Of a stretch of DNA of 64,000 nucleotides, positions 24,958-33,578 are shown piece by piece. Positions within the stretch are counted from its first letter, which is position 1; every line of letters starts with the position of its first letter. The notes beneath the pieces were generated by a model. The model did no database searches. It had not been told where the DNA came from and was given only the letters and a program-made list of their open reading frames with translations. A program made the translations under genes and the position numbers. Origin of the DNA: JAWLFI01 sp964626595 (GTDB lineage: Bacteria; Bacteroidota; Bacteroidia; Chitinophagales; Saprospiraceae); the NCBI GenBank assembly GCA_964626595.1, contig CAZVFU010000003.1, positions 1-64,000 of the forward strand. The letters are read 5' to 3'.

Positions 24958-27764
24958 CGTACAATCATACTGGCAAAAAATCCGAGGAGCATCAAACAGC
25001 TTCCCAACCAAAATAAGTTAATGCCCGGAAATTTGATCGTTGATAAAACGATGTAATCTGAACGGGGCACATTCTCGGCGAGTTTAATCGGCACCTCGGC
25101 TGGACTTTTCATTTCCTGAAGTGCAAATTGAAAACTAAAAGATGATTTTTCTGGATTCACTTTGGTTAATCGCGCTTCAAGCTGAGAAGCCGAATCAATA
25201 TCTGCCGTATAAAAAACTTCATTTTCTCGGATGAAGAAAACAGGCTCAAGATTGAATTCCCGGTTATTTTGAGTCTCCCAAATTTTAAATTTTGCACCAA
25301 TGGCTAAATCGTCAGCTTCTCCCTCATAGTTCGCGTTAGTTGGAGGTTGTTGAACCTCGACAAATTGCATTGTAAACCCTTCCCAGCGAGTCGAATCTCC
25401 GACTTTTAATTCCACAGAAGTATTCTTTTCTGCCATAGCCTGATCAAATACCACATCTGCAAAAGATTCGGGTAACTTGATTTTGATACGAGTATTGGGG
25501 AAATAGGCACTAAATTGGAATAATGCATTATCACGGACCAAAAGGAATGGAGTTTTTGTCTCCGGTCTTGTAAATTCATCAGACCAACTGGTTATTTTCA
25601 AACCAACGGTCAAGTCTCCTTCCTGGTATTTGTATTCTTTATGGTCGGGAGTGCGAGTGTCAAATTCAGCAATTAAAAAATGGTTTCCGATTTGAACAGT
25701 ATCTCCTAAAGTCAGATTGGTAAGCACATAATCCAAACTATCCTCTATTTTTCGGGCCTCCTCAAAATTCATTTCTTGTGGGGGAAGTCCACTTAAATGG
25801 GTAAAAATGTCGTAGTTCCATCGCCTTCGGGTATCCGGGTTATAGGCCTCTACTTTCGTAAAATCAGAATTGTAAATAATATTGGGTCGTAGAGTAAAAG
25901 TGTCCTGAACAGAATTGGAATCCAGGGATGCAAAATGTATGTCATAGGTCCTATACGTTCCATCCATGGAGTCATCTTCATAGGTGGCCTCATATCCATT
26001 CATGATCATAGGAGATCCCTTTAAAAGAATTATATTTTTTTGAAGCGTTTCTTCGTCTAGTCCCAGCAGGCCGCGCTGAGCAAACATATTCGTTGAAATA
26101 ATTTCTTTATTTAAGCCACTGGCTAAAATGCCAATGATCATGATTCCAAACCCTGCATGAGAGAACCAGCTCGCTAAAGTTTTGGGATTGCGGCGAATCG
26201 TAAATATCAAATGATCGGTATTAGTCAATATGGCAAAAAATGCTGAAAATAACAAGACTTGATATTGCCATGCAGTAGCCTGCAACCACTGGAGAAAACC
26301 GAAGGTTAAAAGCAAAGAAATAGCAGCTGAAATCAAAAGATGTTTGAATAGTTTTTTTCGATACAACTTCATGTTTCGCTCTCTGTAGCGGGTCCACTGA
26401 CCCACACCACTGAGCAGGCCGATGAGAAGTGCAATCCACAATTGATTTTTATTGTAATGATCTACCGGATCATTGATGACAAGGGGCTCATGCAGAGGAT
26501 CAAAATACGATGCAATGGCGTTGATGACAGGAAGGGAAGTAAAATATGTGATCAAGATCGCTGAAATTCCCAGGACCATGGTTCCTGTGAACATCCAAAA
26601 TTCCCGGCTCTGGAGCCGCTCCTCTTTATTCGGGGTAGGGATTTTCCGGTAATGATAGATATAGGTTGCAAAGGCCAGGATAGGGAAAAATGCCAGAAAG
26701 ACGAATAACTGTCTTTCCAGGCCACTTTCGACAAAAGCATGAACTGACGTTTCCTCTAAAATTCCGGAACGCACCAAAAAGGTAGAATAAACAACCAGGA
26801 AGAAGGTCAAAATATAGAATACAAAAGTCGCTTTCAGAGAGTGGCCTGTGGACCTCGCAACTAAATGTGAATGGATACCCGCAACGAGCATGATCCAGGG
26901 AACCAGGGACATATTTTCAACGGGATCCCATGCCCAGTAGCCACCAAAAGTCAAGGCTTCATATGCCCATGCTCCACCCATCAAAATTCCCAATCCAAGG
27001 ATTCCGGCAGAAAAAGCGGCCCAAGGAAGAGCGGGGGCGAGCCACTTTTTATAATCGTGTTCCCAAAGGCCACCTAAGGCAAAGGCAAATGGAATGGTGG
27101 TGCTGGCAAATCCGAGAAATAATGTGGGCGGGTGAATGGTCATCCAGTAGTTTTGCAGAAGTGCATTTAATCCCCGGCCCTCAATCAAACTCAGGTAATC
27201 TGCATTCGCAAAAATGGGAGCATCTACACTGTCACGCAATAAAACAAAGGGATTGATGCCTATTTTGAAGGCATCAGGCCCGAATCCCATGTAAAGGCCT
27301 AAAAGCATACTACTTATAAAAACCTGAACCAAACATATTACAGAAAGCACGTTGGCTTCAAATTTTCCTCGGTTTACCCAAAAGATACCACCGAGAATCA
27401 CATGCCAAAAAGACCATAGCAAAAAGCTACCTTCCTGTCCTTCCCAGAAGGCAGAAAAGATATATTTAAAGGGCAAACTGTCGGAGGTATGATCGTAGAC
27501 ATAGGCATACTCGTAGTGTCTTGCAATCAATAAATAAAATAAAAGGCCAATGACGGCAAATACACTAACTCCGTGCAATCCAAAGGAAACACGCCCAAGA
27601 TTTTTCCAATTTTGAGCGGGTTCTCCTGCTTTTTGCTTACGTATTGCAGAGAAATAGGAGATGAACCCAATAATAGCAAATACGAAAGATGTAATAAGCG
27701 CAAGAGTACCTAACTGACCGTAGATGAGATGCTCGCCCTCATAAGCAATTGTACCCAAAATCAT
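24939..27764 (-). CDS. ccmF: Cytochrome c heme lyase subunit CcmF (CcsA/CcmF family)
   Basis: Large polytopic inner-membrane protein of 941 residues that presents heme to apocytochrome c in system I maturation. The N-terminal half has the HWA-type helices, and the tryptophan-rich WWD motif FGGYWAWDPVENMSLVPW with flanking ligand histidines (HSHLV, HPPTLFLG). About 14 helices are followed by a long periplasmic beta-rich domain (residues about 580-900), longer than in Proteobacteria, and a final helix near residue 920. ccmE directly precedes it with a 4-nt overlap. ccmA-D, ccmG and ccmH are not in this window. Confidence 0.93.
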   Translation of the reverse strand: MILGTIAYEGEHLIYGQLGTLALITSFVFAIIGFISYFSAIRKQKAGEPAQNWKNLGRVSFGLHGVSVFAVIGLLFYLLIARHYEYAYVYDHTSDSLPFKYIFSAFWEGQEGSFLLWSFWHVILGGIFWVNRGKFEANVLSVICLVQVFISSMLLGLYMGFGPDAFKIGINPFVLLRDSVDAPIFANADYLSLIEGRGLNALLQNYWMTIHPPTLFLGFASTTIPFAFALGGLWEHDYKKWLAPALPWAAFSAGILGLGILMGGAWAYEALTFGGYWAWDPVENMSLVPWIMLVAGIHSHLVARSTGHSLKATFVFYILTFFLVVYSTFLVRSGILEETSVHAFVESGLERQLFVFLAFFPILAFATYIYHYRKIPTPNKEERLQSREFWMFTGTMVLGISAILITYFTSLPVINAIASYFDPLHEPLVINDPVDHYNKNQLWIALLIGLLSGVGQWTRYRERNMKLYRKKLFKHLLISAAISLLLTFGFLQWLQATAWQYQVLLFSAFFAILTNTDHLIFTIRRNPKTLASWFSHAGFGIMIIGILASGLNKEIISTNMFAQRGLLGLDEETLQKNIILLKGSPMIMNGYEATYEDDSMDGTYRTYDIHFASLDSNSVQDTFTLRPNIIYNSDFTKVEAYNPDTRRRWNYDIFTHLSGLPPQEMNFEEARKIEDSLDYVLTNLTLGDTVQIGNHFLIAEFDTRTPDHKEYKYQEGDLTVGLKITSWSDEFTRPETKTPFLLVRDNALFQFSAYFPNTRIKIKLPESFADVVFDQAMAEKNTSVELKVGDSTRWEGFTMQFVEVQQPPTNANYEGEADDLAIGAKFKIWETQNNREFNLEPVFFIRENEVFYTADIDSASQLEARLTKVNPEKSSFSFQFALQEMKSPAEVPIKLAENVPRSDYIVLSTIKFPGINLFWLGSCLMLLGFFASMIVRWKSRV

Positions 27765-28162
27765 TCCCCGGCAGCTTCTGAGCGAATGTAGATCTCCTCG
27801 TCATTGTATTTGGAAGGACACTTCATGAGCATATCAGAAGCGATGAAAGTATCGTCTTTCATTTTCCCTGTCATGACCAATTGCTCTGATAGCTCGAAAT
27901 CCTGAGGTTTGGCTTGCAGAAGAATGACTTTCTCTTCACGGCCCTCATTGTCTTTCATGAAGAAGGTGAATTTATTGGGATCTTTTACCGGATCGTAAAC
28001 CATATCCTTATCCTTACTCAGTTGCCCCACAACCTTAAGCCGTTCTCCCGAACGTTCAGCCTGAGCAAAAGTGCCATATGAACTCACATCACTTGAAGTA
28101 AAGATAATGACGCTCAGCGCACCTAAGATAAGAATGATAGCAGCGATTAGTGTTTTATTCAT
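27761..28162 (-). CDS. ccmE: Cytochrome c maturation protein CcmE, CxxxY type
   Basis: Periplasmic heme chaperone anchored by one N-terminal helix (residues 5-22), 133 residues. The OB-fold core shows ERLKVVGQLSKDKDM, KFTFFMKDNEG, and ELSEQLVMTGKMKDDTFIASD. The usual heme-attaching HxxxY is replaced by Cys115-P-S-K-Tyr119. CxxxY CcmE proteins are known in some bacteria and archaea whose Ccm systems lack parts of the classical set. The C-terminal tail is short. It is the first gene of the ccmE-ccmF operon and overlaps ccmF by 4 nt. Confidence 0.9.
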   Translation of the reverse strand: MNKTLIAAIILILGALSVIIFTSSDVSSYGTFAQAERSGERLKVVGQLSKDKDMVYDPVKDPNKFTFFMKDNEGREEKVILLQAKPQDFELSEQLVMTGKMKDDTFIASDMLMKCPSKYNDEEIYIRSEAAGE

Positions 28163-28182
28163 CGCGAAATCTATTTAGATTG

Positions 28183-28190
28183 CAAAAGTA
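28183..28190 (-). promoter_or_regulatory. Candidate -7 box for ccmE
   Basis: On the minus strand TACTTTTG matches TAnnTTTG, 20 nt before the ccmE start. The nearest TTTG (28208-28205) leaves only 14 nt between the two elements, so the match is partial. Confidence 0.3.
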
Positions 28191-28266
28191 ATAATACAAC
28201 ATCACAAAGAAGGATTGAGTGCTTAAATAATAGAAAACTTTTGTCGAAATGACATAAGGATTACCC

Positions 28267-28298
28267 TTGCACATGCTATTTAAAATATGTTATTTTTG
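28267..28298 (+). promoter_or_regulatory. Promoter of ftsE, possibly leaderless
   Basis: TTG (28267-28269), 21 nt, TATTTTTG (28291-28298): a good fit to the Bacteroidota consensus. Only 5 nt separate the box from the ftsE ATG at 28304, so transcription would start at or within a base or two of the start codon. The octamer TTGCACAT is repeated at 28267 and 28296. Confidence 0.55.
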
Positions 28299-28303
28299 CA
28301 CAT

Positions 28304-28990
28304 ATGACGAGTAAGAAAAAAATCATCGATGTCCAGGGCTTAAATATTTTCAGATCGGACTCGCCCGTCCTGTCGGACTTGAACTTCAGCATTTACGAAG
28401 GTGACTTTTGTTACTTGCTAGGGGCGACGGGCTCAGGCAAGTCTTCCTTATTGCAAACTATTTTTGCTTCCTTGCCTGTCCATTCCGGGCGAATCGTTGT
28501 GGACGGAGTGGATTTAACCGGACTTCGTCCTAAGGATATCCCCGATTATCGCAGAAAGTTAGGGATGGTTTTTCAGGATTTTCGATTGCTGGAAGACTAT
28601 TCGGTATTTAAAAATCTGGATTTCATTCTTAAGGCTACGGACTGGAAATCGAAGAAAAATCGTAAACAACGTATCGAAGAAATCCTGGAATGGGTGCATT
28701 TGCCAGGGAAACAAGACCGGATGCCTCATGAAATATCAGGTGGCGAGCGGCAGAGAGTAGCCATTGCCCGGGCACTGCTCAATACTCCTTCCTTAATCAT
28801 TGGCGACGAGCCTACCGGCAATTTGGACCCTGCCACCACAGATGAAATTATGTTTTTGTTACGCCGGCTGAACAAGGAAAAGGGGACTGCAATTTTTATT
28901 GCTACACATGACTATAGATTGCTCGATAAGTTTCCGGGGCGAATTTTTCGCGTTGCCGATGGAGGCATGGTTGAAGAGAAAGGGTATTAA
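28304..28990 (+). CDS. ftsE: Cell-division ATP-binding protein FtsE
   Basis: 228-residue ATPase that with FtsX couples cell-wall hydrolase control to division. Walker A is GATGSGKSS, the signature is ISGGERQRVAIARAL, Walker B is LIIGDEPTGNLDP, and the H-loop is ATHDY. The N-terminal IIDVQGLNIFRSDSPVLSDLNF and GMVFQDFRLLEDYSVFKNL match FtsE more closely than LolD. ftsX is not adjacent. The promoter box is 5 nt before the ATG, so the mRNA may be leaderless. A structured repeat begins about 60 nt after the stop. Confidence 0.88.
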   Translation: MTSKKKIIDVQGLNIFRSDSPVLSDLNFSIYEGDFCYLLGATGSGKSSLLQTIFASLPVHSGRIVVDGVDLTGLRPKDIPDYRRKLGMVFQDFRLLEDYSVFKNLDFILKATDWKSKKNRKQRIEEILEWVHLPGKQDRMPHEISGGERQRVAIARALLNTPSLIIGDEPTGNLDPATTDEIMFLLRRLNKEKGTAIFIATHDYRLLDKFPGRIFRVADGGMVEEKGY

Positions 28991-29048
28991 AAAATTTTAG
29001 TGGGTTTTCGAATTTAACGATATTTTCCCTGCATTTTTTGCGATACGC

Positions 29049-29273
29049 GCTGTGAAGGGGGCGCGGCCGGGCCGCGAGCCGTCGAGATCAGCGCAAGCGA
29101 ATGCGCTGATGAGAGGGCCGAGTGAAGCCGCCGATGTACCGAGAAACCCGGGCTATTGCCTGGGGCATCTCGAGGACAGAGGCGGAACTACTGAACGAGC
29201 CCCGAAACATAGCGCCCCGGCCCCGATCGCGTAAAGCTCATTATAAAAAACAGGGGCCGGGGATCGCCCTCAT
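29049..29273 (-). repeat. Structured intergenic repeat, subtype I (copy 3)
   Basis: On the minus strand, head GAGGGCGAT, then P1 with arms 29253-29262 and 29215-29224 (CCCCGGCCCC/GGGGCCGGGG, perfect, 28-nt loop). Then come the linker CGCTATGTTTCGGGGCTC, identical to copy 1 over 18 nt, a P2 hairpin near 29145-29175, the block ATCGGCGGCTTC, hairpin P3 (29087-29095 with 29102-29110, perfect 9 bp), P4 (29062-29068 with 29070-29076), and the tail CCCCTTCACAGC. The stems differ from copy 1 in sequence but pair in the same places. It fills most of the 420-nt space between ftsE and the YkuK gene; 29274-29410 is AT-rich without a clear signal. Confidence 0.8.
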
Positions 29274-29410
29274 CATAGGCTCATTTATTCATTAATTGGC
29301 ATTGGCTAATTTGACCGTCAGGGATAAAACTAAAAGTGTATTTGTATTAATTTCATATGAATATTTTGAATCCGTAAACTTTTATATGCCTTTCCCTTGT
29401 TTAAACGATT

Positions 29411-29902
29411 ATGTATGTAACTTCTGGAAATTCGGGATGGAGACGGATTAATGGGGATTCTCTTTTACGCCCTTTGCTGGATGAAGTGGAGGATGTGCTG
29501 CGCCTCCAGGAAGACTATTTATCTCAATTATCGATTTGTGTAGGAACAGATTCTGAGGTTCGTACGGCATACACAAAATTTGCTACTGTAATCGTATTTC
29601 TTCGCGAAGGCGCGGGTGGATTCATGTTTTTGCGTAAGTCTGCCCGGAAAGGAAGGGTCGGTCTCAAAGAGCGTATGATTCAGGAAGTATCCACGTCTAT
29701 AGAAGTGGCCTATGAATTGGCTCCTTTGCTGAAAAAATATGGGATCCCGATGGAAGTACATGCTGATATCAATCCCGATCCCCGGTATTTGTCCTCAGCG
29801 GCATTTAAAGAGGCGATGGGGTATATTAAAGGAATGGGGTTTACTTTTAAAGCTAAGCCGGATGCTTTTGCGAGTTCTTCATGTGCTGACCGATTCGTTT
29901 AG
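29411..29902 (+). CDS. YkuK-like ribonuclease H-fold protein (DUF458)
   Basis: 163-residue protein of the YkuK/DUF458 family, predicted to have a ribonuclease H-like fold. Features seen are VGTDSEV (the putative catalytic Asp), TVIVFLREGAGGFMF, ERMIQEVSTSIEVAYEL, then EVHADINPDPRYLSSAAFKEAMGYIKGMGF and the C-terminal AKPDAFASSSCADRFV, which is the most conserved part of the family. Enzyme activity has not been shown for the family to my knowledge. The structured repeat lies just upstream. Its 3' end is followed by the M16 peptidase genes. Confidence 0.85.
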   Translation: MYVTSGNSGWRRINGDSLLRPLLDEVEDVLRLQEDYLSQLSICVGTDSEVRTAYTKFATVIVFLREGAGGFMFLRKSARKGRVGLKERMIQEVSTSIEVAYELAPLLKKYGIPMEVHADINPDPRYLSSAAFKEAMGYIKGMGFTFKAKPDAFASSSCADRFV

Positions 29903-30017
29903 AGTGTCCTGGACTTTTCAAATCCGTCATAAATCGATAAAATCGAACGACCTATCTATTTATTTATGCATCTTGGGATATACTTTCATATATTTAGGGT
30001 GTAAAAATGATAAACAC

Positions 30018-31367
30018 ATGAAAATGAATAATCTGACACGACTTTTTTTAATGTTGGTGCTAGGCTTTGGTAGTCTGCTCAATGTAACCTTTGCACAAAT
30101 GACACAAATTGATTTTGAAGAGTATACGCTGGACAACGGGCTCCATGTTATTTTGCATAATGACGAGAGTGCGCCGGTTGCGGTAGTCTCTGTGATGTAC
30201 CACGTAGGATCCAAAAATGAAGACCCGGACCGAACGGGCTTTGCTCACTTTTTTGAGCATTTGTTATTTGAGGGCACTGAAAATATTGAACGGGGTGAAT
30301 TTGATAAATATGTTGAAAAGGCCGGAGGCTCATTAAATGCCAATACGAGTTTTGATCGCACCTATTATTACGAGCTCTTGCCTGCAAATCAGCTCGAATT
30401 AGGTTTATGGCTAGAGTCAGAGCGTATGTTGCACGCTGTCGTCGATACTGTGGGGATTGAAACACAACGATCTGTGGTGAAAGAAGAGAAAAGACAACGG
30501 GTGGATAACCAACCCTACGGAACAGTTATGCAGGAGACTTTTAGTCGCGCTTTCTCCAAGCATCCCTACCAGTGGATGCCGATCGGAAGTATGGAGCATT
30601 TGAATGCAGCTTCTGAAGAAGATTATAAAAATTTCTATGAGACCTTTTATGTTCCTAATAATGCGGTTTTGAGTATTGCAGGTAATTTGGGTGACATCGA
30701 TCAATTAAAGTCATGGATTGAGATGTATTTCGGTTCAATTCCAAGAGGAACGAACGATATACCGGTTCCGGAATTGAATGAACCTGCCTTGAGTAAGGAA
30801 ATACGCGATACGGTTTTTGATGAGATCCAATTGCCGGCGGTCATACAGGGGTATCGCATTCCCGAGCAGACCCATCCCGATTATTACGCTTTGGATATGT
30901 TGGCCTCCGTTCTTTCGAGAGGAGAATCTTCTCGCATGTACAAGCGAATTGTTGATGACGAACAGTTGGCCCTGGCTGTATTTAACTTTGCCTTTGGTCT
31001 TGAGCATTATGGATTAAGTATTAATTACGGAATCGCTAATATGGGTACGGACCCTCAAGTGTTGGAGTCAGCTATGGACGAGGAAGTCGAAAAGCTGAAG
31101 AATAATTTGATCACTGAGAAGGAGTATCAAAAAATCCTCAATCAAAAGGAATCTCAATTTGTGAGCCAAAATGCAAGTATGGCTGGTATTGCTGAAAATT
31201 TGGCTACCTACCACATGTTTTATGGAGAAGCTCAATTAGTCAATCAGATTTTGGATAAATACCGGGCAGTCAGCCGAGAGGATATAAAGCGCGTCGCGAA
31301 AAAGTATCTTAAGCCGAATCAACGCGTGGTCCTATACTATTTGCCAAAACCAGCTGAAGCACAGTAA
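30018..31367 (+). CDS. M16-family zinc peptidase, active subunit
   Basis: 449-residue exported insulinase/pitrilysin-type peptidase. A signal peptide covers residues 1-26. The inverted zinc motif HFFEH is at 77-81, and the distal zinc ligand glutamate lies in VVKEEKRQRVDNQPYG around 156-157. Two M16 repeats follow, the second lacking the motif as usual. ATG at 30018 begins at the signal peptide; the frame is open further upstream but without a sensible start. A catalytically dead partner follows after 15 nt on the same strand, as in known heterodimeric M16B proteases. Confidence 0.92.
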   Translation: MKMNNLTRLFLMLVLGFGSLLNVTFAQMTQIDFEEYTLDNGLHVILHNDESAPVAVVSVMYHVGSKNEDPDRTGFAHFFEHLLFEGTENIERGEFDKYVEKAGGSLNANTSFDRTYYYELLPANQLELGLWLESERMLHAVVDTVGIETQRSVVKEEKRQRVDNQPYGTVMQETFSRAFSKHPYQWMPIGSMEHLNAASEEDYKNFYETFYVPNNAVLSIAGNLGDIDQLKSWIEMYFGSIPRGTNDIPVPELNEPALSKEIRDTVFDEIQLPAVIQGYRIPEQTHPDYYALDMLASVLSRGESSRMYKRIVDDEQLALAVFNFAFGLEHYGLSINYGIANMGTDPQVLESAMDEEVEKLKNNLITEKEYQKILNQKESQFVSQNASMAGIAENLATYHMFYGEAQLVNQILDKYRAVSREDIKRVAKKYLKPNQRVVLYYLPKPAEAQ

Positions 31368-31382
31368 TAAAAACGAAAACTC

Positions 31383-33521
31383 ATGAAGAATTATATATTT
31401 CTCGTAATCTTGGCCTTTTCCTTATTTCAATGTTCACCTAAAACCGGAGAAAAAGTGTCGGATAGCTCCTCTCAAATTCCTACTGACCTAACAGAAGACT
31501 TTAGAAGTTCTGCACCTGAGCCTGGCCCAGCCCCCCAGCTGAAAATGGGGGACTACACTCAGGTACAACTCGACAATGGATTGAAGATCATTGTGGTAGA
31601 GAATCATAAGCTTCCGCGCGTTTCGTTCCAACTTTTTGTGGATACGGATCCTATTGTGGAAGGTGAAGAAGCCGGATTTGTTTCTATGACAGGCGATTTG
31701 TTGAGTACGGGTACGGAGAACAGAACGAAAGCTGAGATCGACGAATCAATCGATTTTATTGGAGCCAACTTGTCGACCTCAAGTCGGGGTGCTTTTGGCT
31801 CGTGTCTAACGCAACACAAGCGCACCTTGCTTGATATTATGTCGGACGTGGTATTGAGACCGGCATTCAATGGAGAAGAATTTGAGAAACTGAAGAAGCA
31901 AATGTTATCTGGCATAGCCTCTTCAAAAAATAACCCGAACGCGATTGCATCCAATATCCGTTCGCAGGTTAATTTTGGAAAATCTCATCCATATGGTGAG
32001 TTCGCGACAGAATCTACTGTCGAGAATATTTCATTAGAAAGTTGTAAGAAATACTATTCGACTTACTTTAAGCCCAATGTATCCTACTTTGTAGTGGTAG
32101 GTGATATTAAAGCTGATGAAGCTAAAAAATTAGCAGAAGAGTATTTTGGTGATTGGGAAACAGCTGATGTACCCAAACCTAATACCGCGCAACCGGAGGC
32201 ACCTGATGCAACAAATGTTTCTTTTGTAGATAGAGCCGGTGCAGTGCAGTCGGTTATAAATGTGACTTATCCAGTAGATTTGAAATTGACCTCTGAAGAT
32301 TATGTAGCGGCGAGAGTCATGAATAATATCTTAGGAGGTGGAGTCTTTTCGGGTTACTTAATGCAAAACCTAAGGGAGGATAAAGCCTTTACCTATGGAG
32401 CTCGATCTAGCCTGTCACCGGATCGCTTAATCGGAAGTTTTCAAGCTTATGCCAGCGTCCGAAATGAGGTGACAGACTCTGCTATTGTAGAGTTTTTGCA
32501 TGAAATGAATCGAATTCGAACCGAAGAAGTTGCGGATGAGAATTTGAATTTAGTGAAAAACTCTATGAATGGATCTTTTGCCCGATCCCTGGAAAGACCT
32601 CAAACCGTTGCTCAGCAAGCGCTCTCCATTGCTCGATTTGATTTGCCCAAGGACTTTTACGAGTCGTACTTGAGGAAAATTGAAGCCGTAACGAAAGAAG
32701 ACGTTATGATGGCAGCCAAAAAATATATACGTCCAGATGCCGCGAATATTTTAATTGTTGGAAATAAGGATGATGTCGCTGAAAAAGTAAAACGGTTTGA
32801 TTCAAAAGGTCAGGTTACTTTCTTTAACGCGGAAGGGGAGAAGGTGGTTGCCTCAGATAAGGCTATCCCGGAAGGACTTACTGCTCAAGATGTCATTAAC
32901 TCCTACCTGGAGGCCATCGGTGGTGAAGAGGCTCTTCGCGACGTAAGTAGTTTACACATGAAGTACGATATGAATGTGGGAGCCATGACGCTTTCAGGAA
33001 CGCGGAAAATAAATGTTCCGAATCAGTTTCTGGAAACGATCGAGATGAATGGCATGGTCGCTCAAAAACAAGTCTATAACAACGGGAAAGGTATGGCTCA
33101 ATCCCCTCAAGGTAAACAAGCTATTGAAGGCGATGAACTGGAATCTTTTAAAATGAATGCAAAGATTTTCGGAGAATTGTACTACGATGAGATGGGGCAT
33201 GAATTAAAATTGCTCGGGCTGGAAGAAGTCAATGGCAAGGATGTTTATAAAGTCAAAGTGATGCCTAAGGTAGGGGAAGATCAAACCTTCTTCTTTGATG
33301 TTGAATCCGGATTGAAAATTCGGGAAATATCGACGACGGAAGGGCAGCAGGGCCCAACAACGATTACAGTTGATTATAAAGATTACCAAGAAGTGGAAGG
33401 TGTTATGGTGCCCATGACGACAGAGCTCAGCGGTCCTATGCCTCAACCTATTAAAATGGTAGTAAAAGAGGTGAATCTGAATGTGGAGATTGATGAAAGT
33501 GAATTCAAAATAGGGGAGTAA
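31383..33521 (+). CDS. M16-like lipoprotein, inactive partner with extra C-terminal domain
   Basis: 712-residue lipoprotein (lipobox LFQC, Cys17). Residues 50-490 are a full M16 two-repeat unit (VQLDNGLKIIVVENHKLP, LRPAFNGEEFEKLK, SHPYGEFATES, LREDKAFTYGARS), but the zinc motif position reads FVSMTGDLL, so it cannot bind zinc and is probably the substrate-positioning subunit. Residues about 500-712 form a separate beta-rich domain (QDVINSYLEAIGGEEAL, YKVKVMPKVGEDQTFFFDVESG, EVEGVMVPMTTEL), resembling LolA/LppX-like lipoprotein-carrier folds. Such fusions are seen in Bacteroidota. A terminator follows the stop. Confidence 0.88.
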   Translation: MKNYIFLVILAFSLFQCSPKTGEKVSDSSSQIPTDLTEDFRSSAPEPGPAPQLKMGDYTQVQLDNGLKIIVVENHKLPRVSFQLFVDTDPIVEGEEAGFVSMTGDLLSTGTENRTKAEIDESIDFIGANLSTSSRGAFGSCLTQHKRTLLDIMSDVVLRPAFNGEEFEKLKKQMLSGIASSKNNPNAIASNIRSQVNFGKSHPYGEFATESTVENISLESCKKYYSTYFKPNVSYFVVVGDIKADEAKKLAEEYFGDWETADVPKPNTAQPEAPDATNVSFVDRAGAVQSVINVTYPVDLKLTSEDYVAARVMNNILGGGVFSGYLMQNLREDKAFTYGARSSLSPDRLIGSFQAYASVRNEVTDSAIVEFLHEMNRIRTEEVADENLNLVKNSMNGSFARSLERPQTVAQQALSIARFDLPKDFYESYLRKIEAVTKEDVMMAAKKYIRPDAANILIVGNKDDVAEKVKRFDSKGQVTFFNAEGEKVVASDKAIPEGLTAQDVINSYLEAIGGEEALRDVSSLHMKYDMNVGAMTLSGTRKINVPNQFLETIEMNGMVAQKQVYNNGKGMAQSPQGKQAIEGDELESFKMNAKIFGELYYDEMGHELKLLGLEEVNGKDVYKVKVMPKVGEDQTFFFDVESGLKIREISTTEGQQGPTTITVDYKDYQEVEGVMVPMTTELSGPMPQPIKMVVKEVNLNVEIDESEFKIGE

Positions 33522-33526
33522 AAATT

Positions 33527-33556
33527 ATAGAAGAGGGGAAAACTCCCCTCTTCTAT
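33527..33556 (+). terminator. Terminator after the M16 pair
   Basis: 13-bp perfect hairpin, ATAGAAGAGGGGA (33527-33539), loop AAAC, TCCCCTCTTCTAT (33544-33556), then TTCCC. It ends 6-35 nt after the stop of the M16-like lipoprotein gene. The T-run is weak, but the stem is strong. Confidence 0.65.
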
Positions 33557-33578
33557 TTCCCTCGTATGAAACATTCGG

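Noticed and set aside
29052..29234. Open frame on the plus strand across the structured repeat
   Set aside because: It runs through stem arms of a repeat with high GC, has no start signal or homology, and the same frame is not kept in copy 1.
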